The notes beneath the pieces were generated by a model. The model saw only the letters and a program-made list of their open reading frames with translations. It was not told the DNA's origin and searched no databases. A stretch of DNA of 34,711 bases from JABDPF01 sp036351575 (GTDB taxonomy: Bacteria > Pseudomonadota > Gammaproteobacteria > Xanthomonadales > SZUA-36). Shown here one piece after another: positions 1-8,431 of the stretch; the stretch's first letter is position 1; each line of letters opens with the position of its first letter. The stretch lies in the NCBI GenBank assembly GCA_036351575.1, contig JAZBPJ010000031.1, positions 1 to 34,711 of the forward strand. Reading direction: 5' to 3'. Position numbers and translations under genes: made by a program.

Positions 1-2
1 AC

Positions 3-2186
3 GTGCGGGACGGCATGATCCGGCGCATCGAAACCGACGACCGGCCGGGCGACACGGTGGCCGATCCGCAGCTTCGGGCCTGCATGCGGGGGCGGTCCTA
101 CCGGCACCGCCAGGATCACCCCGACCGCCTGAAGTACCCGATGAAGCGGACCGGGGAACGCGGCGCGGGTGAATTCAGGCGCATCTCCTGGGACGAGGCG
201 ACGGACCTCGTCGCGCAGCACCTGGTGCGCGTCAGGGAGCAGTACGGCAACACCTCGCTGTACATCCCCTACGGCACGGGCAGCTACAACCAGCTCGGCG
301 GCAAGTGGCCCGCCGACCGCCTGCTGAACCTGTTCGGGGGCGCGCTGGGCTACTACAACTCCTATTCCTGGGCCTGCATCACCCCCGCGACGATCTCGGT
401 ATACGGCACGGACGAAACCGGCAACCAGCGCCAGGACTGGCTGAACAGCAAATACATCATCATGTGGGGCTGGAACCCGTCCGAGATGCGCGACGGCACC
501 AACAGCGAGTATTTCCTCAAGGAAGCGCGCAAAAAAGGCGCCCGCGTGGTCTGCATCGATCCGCGCATGACCCTGAGCGCGGTCGCCCACGCCGACGAGT
601 GGATCGCGATCCGGCCCGGCACCGACGTCGCGATGATGAGCGCGATGGCTTACGTGATGATCACCGAGGGCCTGTACGACCGCGATTTCGTGCAGCGCTG
701 CTGCAGCGGCTTCGATGCTTCCCAGATGCCCGCGGGCCGCGAGGACGAGGAAAGCTACAGCGACTACATCCTCGGCGCCCGGGACGGCCAGCCCAAGACC
801 CCGGAATGGGCCGAGCGCATCACCGCCGTTCCGCGCGACGTCATCGCGCGCATTGCCCGGGAGTACGCGGCGGCCGACGCGGCGGTGCTGTACCAGGGCT
901 ACGGCATGCAGCGCAGGGCCTACGGCGAGCAGGTGGTGCGCGCCGGCTGCGTGCTGGCGGCGATGACCGGCAACGTCGGCAAACCCGGCGGCTGGGCCAG
1001 CGGCATCGCGCTGCAGGCGGGCGGCGGGCCGTTCTGGAATATTTTCCCGGTGCTGGAAAACCCGGTGAAGGCGCAGATCCCCAGTTTCCTGTGGACCGAG
1101 GCCGTCCTGCGCGGACCGGAGCTCACCGCGCAACAAGGCCTGGTCGGAGCCGAGCGCCTGCCCCACGGCATCAAGCTGCTGTGGGCGGTGGCGTCGAATT
1201 GCATCGTCAACCAGCACGCCAACATCAACCGCACGGTCGGGATCGTCCGCGATGAGTCCCTGCTGGAATTTTTCATCGTCCAGGACCAGTTCCTGACGCC
1301 GACCGCGCGCTTTGCCGACCTCGTGCTGCCGGCCTGCACCCAGTTCGAGACCTGGGGCGTCGAGGACGGCTGGAAGTACGGCGAGGAAGTGCTGCTGCAG
1401 CCGCAGATCCTGGACCCGCCCTGGGAAACGAAAAGCGATTACGCGATTTGCGCCGCCGTCGCCGAAAAACTGGGCATCGCGCAGGAATACACCGAGGGCC
1501 GGGACGAGAAACAATGGGTCAGCGCCCTGCTGGACGAATACCGCGAGCGGCGCTTCCCGGAACTGCCCACGCTGGAAGAGTTCGAGGATAAGAACCTGGG
1601 CGTGTATTCGCGGCCGGTCGAAGAGCCGCAAGTGGCGTTCCGGGAATTCCGTGAGGACCCGGAAAACCATCCGCTCGATACGCCCTCGGGCAAGATCGAG
1701 GTGTTCAGCGAACTCCTTTTTGCACGAAACCAGCCCGGCGAAGTCCCGCCGGTGCCCAAGTACATCGAGGAGTGGGAGAGCCCGTTCGAAGCAGGCGGTA
1801 AGAAATACCCGCTGCAGGTGATCGGCCCGCACTTCATGCCGCGGGTGCACTCGACCTTCGCCAACGTGGACTGGAACCGGGAAGCCTTTCCGCAGCGGGT
1901 CTTCATCAACCCGGTGGACGCCGAGGCGCGGGGCCTGCGGAACGGTGAAAAAGTCCGCGTCTTCAACGACCGGGGGTCATTGATCCTGCCCTGCCGCATC
2001 ACGCCGCGCATTCTTCCCGGGGTGATCAGCATTCCGCAGGGCGCCTGGTGGCAGCCGGGCGATGAGGGTGACGACATCGGCGGCGCCGTCAACACGCTGA
2101 CCTCCGAGCGGTGGACGCCTTACGCCTTCGGCAACGCCCAGCACACGATCATGGCCGAGGCCGAGCCCGCGGAGCGTCAGAAATGA
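3..2186 (+). CDS. dmsA: DmsA-type molybdopterin oxidoreductase catalytic subunit (5' truncated by window edge)
   Basis: This is the catalytic subunit of a DMSO-reductase-family enzyme that binds bis-MGD molybdenum and one [4Fe-4S] cluster. The first in-frame GTG (position 3) is not a real start: residues 1-60 of the frame align with the part of E. coli DmsA just after the third cluster cysteine, and Cys27 (RACMRGRS) is the fourth ligand. The Tat signal and first three cysteines therefore lie left of the window. DmsA-like blocks follow in order: NPSEMR, IDPRMT, IRPGTD, TPEWA, TGNVG, NQHANINR, TPSGKIE, HSTFANVD and FNDRG. Ser122 of the frame, in YSWAC, is the likely Mo ligand by alignment from memory, with Cys125 nearby. 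The stop overlaps the next start (ATGA). The physiological substrate (DMSO, another S- or N-oxide, or selenate) cannot be read from sequence. Confidence 0.9.
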   Translation: MRDGMIRRIETDDRPGDTVADPQLRACMRGRSYRHRQDHPDRLKYPMKRTGERGAGEFRRISWDEATDLVAQHLVRVREQYGNTSLYIPYGTGSYNQLGGKWPADRLLNLFGGALGYYNSYSWACITPATISVYGTDETGNQRQDWLNSKYIIMWGWNPSEMRDGTNSEYFLKEARKKGARVVCIDPRMTLSAVAHADEWIAIRPGTDVAMMSAMAYVMITEGLYDRDFVQRCCSGFDASQMPAGREDEESYSDYILGARDGQPKTPEWAERITAVPRDVIARIAREYAAADAAVLYQGYGMQRRAYGEQVVRAGCVLAAMTGNVGKPGGWASGIALQAGGGPFWNIFPVLENPVKAQIPSFLWTEAVLRGPELTAQQGLVGAERLPHGIKLLWAVASNCIVNQHANINRTVGIVRDESLLEFFIVQDQFLTPTARFADLVLPACTQFETWGVEDGWKYGEEVLLQPQILDPPWETKSDYAICAAVAEKLGIAQEYTEGRDEKQWVSALLDEYRERRFPELPTLEEFEDKNLGVYSRPVEEPQVAFREFREDPENHPLDTPSGKIEVFSELLFARNQPGEVPPVPKYIEEWESPFEAGGKKYPLQVIGPHFMPRVHSTFANVDWNREAFPQRVFINPVDAEARGLRNGEKVRVFNDRGSLILPCRITPRILPGVISIPQGAWWQPGDEGDDIGGAVNTLTSERWTPYAFGNAQHTIMAEAEPAERQK

Positions 2187-2791
2187 GCCGCTCGGCCTTC
2201 TTTTTCGACTCAGCCGCCTGCTCGGGCTGCAAGGCCTGCCAGGTGGCCTGCAAGGACAAGAACGACCTGCCGGTCGGCCAGCTGTGGAGGCGCATTTACG
2301 AGGTCAGCGGCGGCGGCTGGAAAAAACAGGGAGACGCCTGGACCCACGACGTGTTCGCCTACAACCTGTCCCTGTCCTGCAACCATTGCGAGGACCCGAT
2401 CTGCGCGACCCACTGCCCGACAAAGGCCATTTACAAACGTGCAGACGGCATCGTGCTGATCGACCGCGATGCCTGCATCGGCTGCAAGTACTGCGCCTGG
2501 GCCTGCCCCTACGGCGCGCCGCAGTTCAACCCGCACAGCGGCGTGATGGGCAAGTGCGACCTGTGCGCGGACTATGTCGATGAGGGCAGGAACCCCGGCT
2601 GCGTGGACGCCTGCCCGATGCGGGCGCTGGATTTCGGCGACTACGACGAACTGGTCGAGAAGCACGGTGAATCCGGTCACGTCTATCCCCTGCCCGACCC
2701 GTCGATCACCGGGCCTTCGATCGTCATCAGGGCGCATGCGAACGCGGGCGGCGACGAGGCCCGCGTCTCGAATATCGAGGAAGTGGCATGA
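2183..2791 (+). CDS. dmsB: DmsB-type four-cluster ferredoxin subunit
   Basis: This is the electron-transfer subunit that carries electrons from the membrane anchor to the molybdenum subunit. At 202 residues it matches DmsB, which is about 205. Sixteen cysteines form four [4Fe-4S] sites: Cys13/16/19/23, Cys66/69/74/78, Cys98/101/104/108 and Cys125/128/140/144. The start is the ATG at 2183, which overlaps the dmsA stop by 4 bases. A longer frame opening at 2111 reads through the end of dmsA and is not the gene. The protein has no signal peptide, as expected for a subunit carried across the membrane with a Tat-exported partner. The stop again overlaps the next ATG. Confidence 0.95.
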   Translation: MSRSAFFFDSAACSGCKACQVACKDKNDLPVGQLWRRIYEVSGGGWKKQGDAWTHDVFAYNLSLSCNHCEDPICATHCPTKAIYKRADGIVLIDRDACIGCKYCAWACPYGAPQFNPHSGVMGKCDLCADYVDEGRNPGCVDACPMRALDFGDYDELVEKHGESGHVYPLPDPSITGPSIVIRAHANAGGDEARVSNIEEVA

Positions 2792-3648
2792 TGCGTCGCG
2801 GAGACGGTTCACTGGTGTTCTTCACGGTCCTGTCGCAGTGGAGCGTCGGCATCGTCGTTTGCCTTGCCGGGATCGCCGTCAGCGGCTCGCCCGTGCCCAA
2901 TACCGGGTCCGGTCCGGCCAATCCCGTGCTGCTCGCGCTGCTGCTCGTCGTGGCGGCGACGACGGCATCCTTTCTGCACCTGGGAAATCCACTCAATGCT
3001 CCCAGGGCCATGCGCAACATCGTAACCTCGTGGCTGAGCCGGGAGATTTTTGCCATCGGGCTGTTTACCGTCTGCCTGCTCACCACCCTGGTCTCCGGCC
3101 GGATGCCGGGCGGCAGCGACACGTATCCGGGCTACCTGCTGATCGCCTGCTCGTTGGCCGGGCTGTTCCTGGTCTGGGCGATGGCCCGCGTGTATCGAAT
3201 CCCGACCGTGCCGTCATGGGACAGCGGCTTCACGCTGCTGGGTTTCCTGTCGACCTCGCTGTGCCTGGGGCTGGCCACGCTGCTGCTGTTCGACGCGACC
3301 GGCGTGTTCAGCCTGGTCGGCGGCATGCGCACCTCACTGGCGGCGCTTCTCGTCGCTGTTCTGCTGCTGGAAACAGGCGCCGGCTTCGTGAACCACTACC
3401 GCCTGGCGAGGATGGACACCGGCATGGCCGGTCCCCGGTTCAGCAGCGGTTTCTTCTCCACGCTGCTCCGCGTCCGTTCGGCCATGGCGCTCGTGGCCTG
3501 CCTGGCCCTGCTGTTCGTGCTTCGTCTCGAGCCGTTTTCGGCAGGCGCCGCCCTCCCCTGGCTGTTGCTGGCAGCGGCGCTGGTGCTCGCCCAGGCCTTC
3601 GCCGGTCGCGTCCTGTTCTTTGCGTCCTATTTCAGGCTCGGGCTGTAA
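2788..3648 (+). CDS. dmsC: DmsC-type membrane anchor subunit
   Basis: This 286-residue integral membrane protein contains about eight hydrophobic segments, the same layout and length as E. coli DmsC (287), which oxidises menaquinol and anchors the AB dimer. The ATG at 2788 overlaps the dmsB stop (ATGA). A second ATG directly follows, so the start is uncertain by one codon. Little sequence is conserved in this family, so the call rests mainly on topology, size and operon position. The 3' end runs 22 bases into the 3' end of the adenine deaminase gene on the opposite strand, so the two operons converge tail to tail without a spacer. Confidence 0.85.
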   Translation: MMRRGDGSLVFFTVLSQWSVGIVVCLAGIAVSGSPVPNTGSGPANPVLLALLLVVAATTASFLHLGNPLNAPRAMRNIVTSWLSREIFAIGLFTVCLLTTLVSGRMPGGSDTYPGYLLIACSLAGLFLVWAMARVYRIPTVPSWDSGFTLLGFLSTSLCLGLATLLLFDATGVFSLVGGMRTSLAALLVAVLLLETGAGFVNHYRLARMDTGMAGPRFSSGFFSTLLRVRSAMALVACLALLFVLRLEPFSAGAALPWLLLAAALVLAQAFAGRVLFFASYFRLGL

Positions 3649-4640
3649 CGGTCAACTTCGTCCAGGAAGGCCCGTTTTTGTGCTTCATCGAGGAACGCCG
3701 CCTCGAAGCCGTTTCGAACCAGCGTGAAGATCTCGTCCTCGCGAAGGCCCATGGCGTCCACCAGCGCAAAAAAATTGTCGTTGACGTACCCGCCGAAATA
3801 AGCCGGGTCGTCGGAATTGACGGTGGCTTTCAGGCCCCTGGCCAGCATTTCGCGAATCGGGTGTTCGGCCAGGTCGGAAACGACCGCAAGTCGCAGGTTG
3901 GACTGGGGGCACACCGTCAGCGGCATGTTTTCCCGCGCCAGTTTGTCGACGAGGGCGCTGTCTTCCAGGGCCCGGTTTCCGTGGTCGATCCGGTCCACTC
4001 CGAGCCCTTCCAGGGCCTGCCAGACGTATTCCGGGGGCCCTTCTTCGCCGGCGTGCGCAACGCGCTTCAATCCCAGCTCTGCCGCCTTGCGAAACACGCG
4101 CAGGAACTTGTCCGGCGGGTGCCCGACCTCGGATGAATCCAGGCCCACGCCCTCGATCCGGTCCAGGTACGGCGTGGCCTGCTCCAGGGTCTCGAACGCC
4201 GATGCTTCGTCGAGGTGGCGCAGGAAGCACATGATCAGCTTGCTGCTGATGCCCAGTTCCTTGCGGCCCCGTTCCAGCGCCGACCCGATGCCTTCGAACA
4301 CGGTGGCGAAAGAAACGCCCCGTTCGGTGTGGCCCTGCGGGTCGAAGAAAATCTCGGTGTGCACCACCCTGTCTTCGCGGCAGCGCAGCAGGTAAGCCCA
4401 GGTCAGATCGTGAAAATCCTGCTCGGTCAGCAGCACCGACATGCCCTGGTAGTACAGGTCCAGGAAATCCTGGAGGCAGCCGAAATCGTAGGCGGCGCGG
4501 ATGGCTTCGATGCTGTCGTAAGGCAGGCCGACGCCGTTTCGTTGCGCCAGTTCGAACATCAGCTCCGGCTCCAGGCTGCCCTCGATATGAATATGAAGTT
4601 CTGCTTTCGGTATTTCTCGTATCAGATTCTTTTCATTCAT
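3627..4640 (-). CDS. Adenine deaminase (adenosine-deaminase-like family)
   Basis: This 337-residue TIM-barrel zinc hydrolase is predicted to convert adenine to hypoxanthine and ammonia in the cytoplasm. The metal and catalytic set is visible: His16-x-His18 (ELHIH), His196 and Glu199 (HAGEEGPPE), His220 (IDHG) and Asp277/Asp278 (NSDDPAYFGGY). The block SSEVGHPP (169-176) and the overall sequence match the adenine deaminase branch (Pseudomonas PA0148 and yeast Aah1 type) rather than adenosine deaminase, by recall of PA0148. The start overlaps the xanthine dehydrogenase stop by 4 bases (ATGA), making it the last gene of the purine operon. In that setting it feeds hypoxanthine to the dehydrogenase encoded just upstream. 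Adenosine as the substrate is less likely but not excluded. Confidence 0.88.
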   Translation of the reverse strand: MNEKNLIREIPKAELHIHIEGSLEPELMFELAQRNGVGLPYDSIEAIRAAYDFGCLQDFLDLYYQGMSVLLTEQDFHDLTWAYLLRCREDRVVHTEIFFDPQGHTERGVSFATVFEGIGSALERGRKELGISSKLIMCFLRHLDEASAFETLEQATPYLDRIEGVGLDSSEVGHPPDKFLRVFRKAAELGLKRVAHAGEEGPPEYVWQALEGLGVDRIDHGNRALEDSALVDKLARENMPLTVCPQSNLRLAVVSDLAEHPIREMLARGLKATVNSDDPAYFGGYVNDNFFALVDAMGLREDEIFTLVRNGFEAAFLDEAQKRAFLDEVDRYSPSLK

Positions 4641-7600
4641 GATATATCATCTCGTATACTCGCCAAAACGCGTTCGGGCGTAGCCGGCGTGTCCAGGTCC
4701 GGATGCCGCCCGGTCACGCTCGCGATGGCCTGGCAGATCGCGCTGTGCACGGAGATCGCCAGCATCAGCGGCGGCTCACCGACGGCCTTGGAGCGGTAGA
4801 TCGTGGGTTCGCGGTTGCAGCCATCCTGCCAGATGTCCACGTTGAAGATTTCCGGCAGGTCACCGGCGGTCGGTATCTTGTACGTCGAGGGCGAAACCGT
4901 GCGCAGAGCGCCGGCCTCGTCCCACCACAGCTCTTCCGAGGTCAGCCAGCCGGCTCCCTGGATGAAGCCGCCCTCGATCTGGCCGCGGTCGATGGCCGGG
5001 TTCAGCGAGCGCCCGACGTCGTGCAGGATATCCACGCGCCGCATGCGGTGCTCGCCGGTGTGCGTATCCAGCTCGATCTCGGTGACCGCTGCGCCGTAGG
5101 CAAAGTAATAGAATGGGCGGCCGCTGGCCGTGGCCCAGTCGAAATGGATCTTCGGCGTGCGGTAGAAACCCGTCGAAGACAGCGGGATGCGCGCCAGGTA
5201 GGCCTCCATCACGAAATCGGCAAACGTCTTTAGCTCCGCGCCGATCCGCACCCGGCCCCGTTCAAAGACCACGTCATTCTCGGCAACGCCGTACTTCTCA
5301 ACGGCAAATTCGACCAGGCGGCCCTTGATCCGGTTCACCGCGTCCAGCGCCGCCATCGCGTTCATGTCGCTGCCGGACGAGGCGGCCGTGGGCGAGGTGT
5401 TGGGCACCTTGCCGGTATGCGTGGCGGAGACCTTGACGCGCTCGATATCGACGCCGAAGGCATCGGCCACGACGGCCGCGACCTTGATGAACAGGCCCTG
5501 CCCCATCTCGGTGCCGCCGTGGTTCAGGTGGATGCTGCCGTCCTTGTAGACGTGCACGATCGAGCCGGCCTGGTTGAGGAACTCGGTGGTAAACGAAATG
5601 CCGAACTTGACCGGCGTGAGGGCGATGCCGCGCTTGATGACGCCGCTGTCCCGGTTGAAGGCCTCGATGCCGGCGCGGCGCCCGGCGTAGTCCGAGCGTT
5701 CGGCCAGCTCGGCCAGCAATTCCGGCAGCACGTTGTCCTCGATCACCATGCCGTAGGGCGTGGTGTTGCGCTCGTCCTTGCCGTAGAGGTTGGCCCGGCG
5801 CACGTCCAGCGGGTCCTTGCCGAGGCGCGCCGCGATCGCGTCGATCACGCGCTCCATCGCCAGCATGCCCTGCGGCCCGCCAAAGCCGCGCAGCGCGGTG
5901 TTCGAAACCGTGTTGGTGCGGCAGCGCCATGAGCGAATGTGCGCGTTCGGCAGGTAGTAGCCGTTGTCGGCATGGAACATCGCGCGGTCGCAGATCGGGC
6001 CGGACAGGTCGGCGGCAATACCGCAGCGCGCGGCCTGGTCCATTACCACGCCCTCGATCCGGCCGTCAGCGTCGAAGCCTACCTCGTAACGGATGCGGAA
6101 TTCGTGCCGCTTGCCGGTGCTGAGCATGTCCTCGTCGCGGTCGAGGCGGATCTTGACCGGCCTGCCGGTCCTGTCCGCGGCCAGCGCGGCCAGCACGGCC
6201 CAATGCGCGGCCTGGGTCTCCTTGCCGCCGAACGCACCGCCCATGCGCCGCACCTCGACCGTCACGGCGTTGCCGAGCCGGCCCAGCGCCTGCGCCACCA
6301 GCAGCTGCACCTCGGTGGGATTCTGGCTGGACGACAGGATCAGCATGTCGCCGTCTTCCTGGGGCACGGCCATGGCGACGTGCCCCTCCAGGTAAAAATG
6401 CTCCTGCCCGCCGGTGTTCAGCTCACCGCCAAGGCGGAACGCCGCTTCGGCGATGGCGGCCTCGGCATCGCCGCGGACCAGTTCGCGCGGTTCGGCCACC
6501 CAGCTTTTTTGCGCGACCGCCTGTTCGATTTCCGTGATCGCGGGTAATTCCGTGTATTCAACGGATGCCAGCCGGGCCGCGCGCCGCGCGGTCTCGCGGT
6601 CGTCGGCCACGACCGCGAACAGCACCTGGCCGTGGCAGTGGATTTCGCCGCTGCACAGGATCTCTTCGTCCTGCGTGTGCATCGGGCTGAGGTCGTTTTC
6701 ACCGGGAATGTCGGCGGCGGTCAATACGGCGACGACGCCGGGCACGGCTTCCACGGCGGAAAGATCCATGCGGGTGATGCGGCCATGCGCGCAGTCGCTG
6801 CAGCCGAAATACGCGTGCAGCAGGCCGGCCGGTTCGCGGATGTCGTCCACGAAAACGGCTTCCCCGGTCACGTGCTTGACCGCGCTGTCATGCGCCAGCG
6901 GGTTGTGCACGAAGGGTTCGCCCGGCGCGGGGCGCGGTTGCAGCACCGGGACCGGAGCCGGTTCCGGCCGGTCGCTACCGCCGCCGCCCGGGGCTGCGGG
7001 TCCTTCGCCCGGCGATTCCAGGAAAAAGCGCCGCAGCAGGTTCTGCGCGACCGTCATCCGGTAGCCGGCGCTCGCGCGCCAGTCGCTGATCGGCTCGAAG
7101 TCCTCGCCCAGGGCAGCGGCGGCCCGTTCCACGGTTTCCGCTGTCCACGCCTGTCCTGTCAGCGCGGCTTCGCAGGCGCCGGCCCGGGCCGGCACGCCCG
7201 CCATGCCGCCGTAGCAGCATCGCGCCCGGCTGACGACGCCCTCCTCCAGTTCGAGCGAGAACGCGGCGCTCACGGCGGAAATGTCCTGCTCGAGGCGCTT
7301 GGATACCTTGTAAACGTTGAACCGCTGGCCACGGACCGCCAGGGGAAGCCGGATCTTCTCCAGGAACTCGCCCGCACGCAGGTTCTGGCGGCCGTACTCG
7401 AGGTAGAACTCTTCGATGTCCAGGACGCGGCTGCCCGCAGCGCTCGTGAGCAGCAGCCGGGCGCCGAGCGCGATCAGCGGCGGCGCCATGTCGCCGATGG
7501 GCGATCCGTTCGCGATGTTGCCGCCGAGGGTTCCCGCGTTGCGCACCTGGAGCGCGCCAATGCGCGCCATGTACGGCCGCAGCTGCGGGTAATGCTGCGC

Positions 7601-8431
7601 GATGACGTCGATCGCCTCCGAGTAGCTGACCGCGGCGCCGATTTCCAGGTAACCGTCCCGGGTGGCGATGTGCCGAAGCCCGGCGACCCGGCCCAGGTAC
7701 ACCAGCGTGTCGATGGACGTGAGCTGCTTGTTGATCCACAGGCCGACGTCGGTAAGGCCGGCAGCCATCACCGCCCCGGGGTGTTCGGCCAGGATGCCGC
7801 ACAGTTCCTGCGTGGAGACGGGTGCGAGGAACAGCCGGTTCCGGTGAACCAGGCGCAAACCCTGCCGCCGCCGGATTCCCTGAAGCATGGCCACGGTTTT
7901 CGGCTCGGCGGCGGTAAAGCGGTCGGCGCGCGGACCGGCCAGGGCCGCGGCGGCCGCATCGAGGATCGGCCGGTAGCCCGTGCAGCGGCAGAGGTTGCCG
8001 GCCAGGCACTCCTCGATCTGCCGGCGGTCCGCCCCGCCCGGCTGGTGGTACAGGGCGAACAGGCTCATCACGAAACCCGGAGTGCAGAAACCGCACTGGG
8101 ATCCGTGCGCATCGACCAGGGCCTGCTGAACGGGGTGCAGGCTGCCGTCCGCGCCGGCCAGGTCCTCGACCGTGATCAGCTGGAGTCCGTCCAGCATGGC
8201 GAGAAGCTGGATGCAGGCGTTGACGGCACGGTAGCGGATGCCGCTGCCATCGGCGTCCAGTTCACCCAGCACGACGGTGCAGGAGCCGCAGTCGCCCTCG
8301 GCACAGCCTTCCTTGGTGCCGGTGCGCGCGGCCTGCGTGCGCAACCAGTCCAGCACCGTGAGCTGCGGGTCAAAGTCCCGGACCGAAACGACCTGCCCGC
8401 CCATCACGAAACGTACAGCGGATTCGTTCAT
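4637..8431 (-). CDS. xdh: Single-chain xanthine dehydrogenase (2Fe-2S/FAD/molybdenum fusion)
   Basis: This 1264-residue enzyme should oxidise hypoxanthine to xanthine and urate. The N-terminal plant-type ferredoxin has Cys43/48/51/73, and the second cluster has Cys113/116/148/150. These are exactly the vertebrate XDH positions. The FAD domain (about 195-475) has GLTDVG and RNAGTLGGN. A Gly/Pro-rich linker (about 473-505) leads to the molybdenum domain, which contains GGAFGGKE, Glu767 (RDEDM), Arg848 (ALRGFGG), GISF and Glu1219 (VGEPP), the expected purine-binding and catalytic residues. Bacteria usually split this enzyme into XdhA and XdhB or three subunits, and here it is one unbroken frame. 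Both ends overlap neighbours by ATGA. No xdhC maturation gene is in the window. Whether NAD or another acceptor is used is not established. Confidence 0.95.
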   Translation of the reverse strand: MNESAVRFVMGGQVVSVRDFDPQLTVLDWLRTQAARTGTKEGCAEGDCGSCTVVLGELDADGSGIRYRAVNACIQLLAMLDGLQLITVEDLAGADGSLHPVQQALVDAHGSQCGFCTPGFVMSLFALYHQPGGADRRQIEECLAGNLCRCTGYRPILDAAAAALAGPRADRFTAAEPKTVAMLQGIRRRQGLRLVHRNRLFLAPVSTQELCGILAEHPGAVMAAGLTDVGLWINKQLTSIDTLVYLGRVAGLRHIATRDGYLEIGAAVSYSEAIDVIAQHYPQLRPYMARIGALQVRNAGTLGGNIANGSPIGDMAPPLIALGARLLLTSAAGSRVLDIEEFYLEYGRQNLRAGEFLEKIRLPLAVRGQRFNVYKVSKRLEQDISAVSAAFSLELEEGVVSRARCCYGGMAGVPARAGACEAALTGQAWTAETVERAAAALGEDFEPISDWRASAGYRMTVAQNLLRRFFLESPGEGPAAPGGGGSDRPEPAPVPVLQPRPAPGEPFVHNPLAHDSAVKHVTGEAVFVDDIREPAGLLHAYFGCSDCAHGRITRMDLSAVEAVPGVVAVLTAADIPGENDLSPMHTQDEEILCSGEIHCHGQVLFAVVADDRETARRAARLASVEYTELPAITEIEQAVAQKSWVAEPRELVRGDAEAAIAEAAFRLGGELNTGGQEHFYLEGHVAMAVPQEDGDMLILSSSQNPTEVQLLVAQALGRLGNAVTVEVRRMGGAFGGKETQAAHWAVLAALAADRTGRPVKIRLDRDEDMLSTGKRHEFRIRYEVGFDADGRIEGVVMDQAARCGIAADLSGPICDRAMFHADNGYYLPNAHIRSWRCRTNTVSNTALRGFGGPQGMLAMERVIDAIAARLGKDPLDVRRANLYGKDERNTTPYGMVIEDNVLPELLAELAERSDYAGRRAGIEAFNRDSGVIKRGIALTPVKFGISFTTEFLNQAGSIVHVYKDGSIHLNHGGTEMGQGLFIKVAAVVADAFGVDIERVKVSATHTGKVPNTSPTAASSGSDMNAMAALDAVNRIKGRLVEFAVEKYGVAENDVVFERGRVRIGAELKTFADFVMEAYLARIPLSSTGFYRTPKIHFDWATASGRPFYYFAYGAAVTEIELDTHTGEHRMRRVDILHDVGRSLNPAIDRGQIEGGFIQGAGWLTSEELWWDEAGALRTVSPSTYKIPTAGDLPEIFNVDIWQDGCNREPTIYRSKAVGEPPLMLAISVHSAICQAIASVTGRHPDLDTPATPERVLASIRDDIS

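Noticed and set aside
3..5. GTG as the start of the molybdopterin subunit
   Set aside because: Homology to DmsA continues without a break at this point and the first three cluster cysteines and Tat signal are missing, so the gene begins outside the window.
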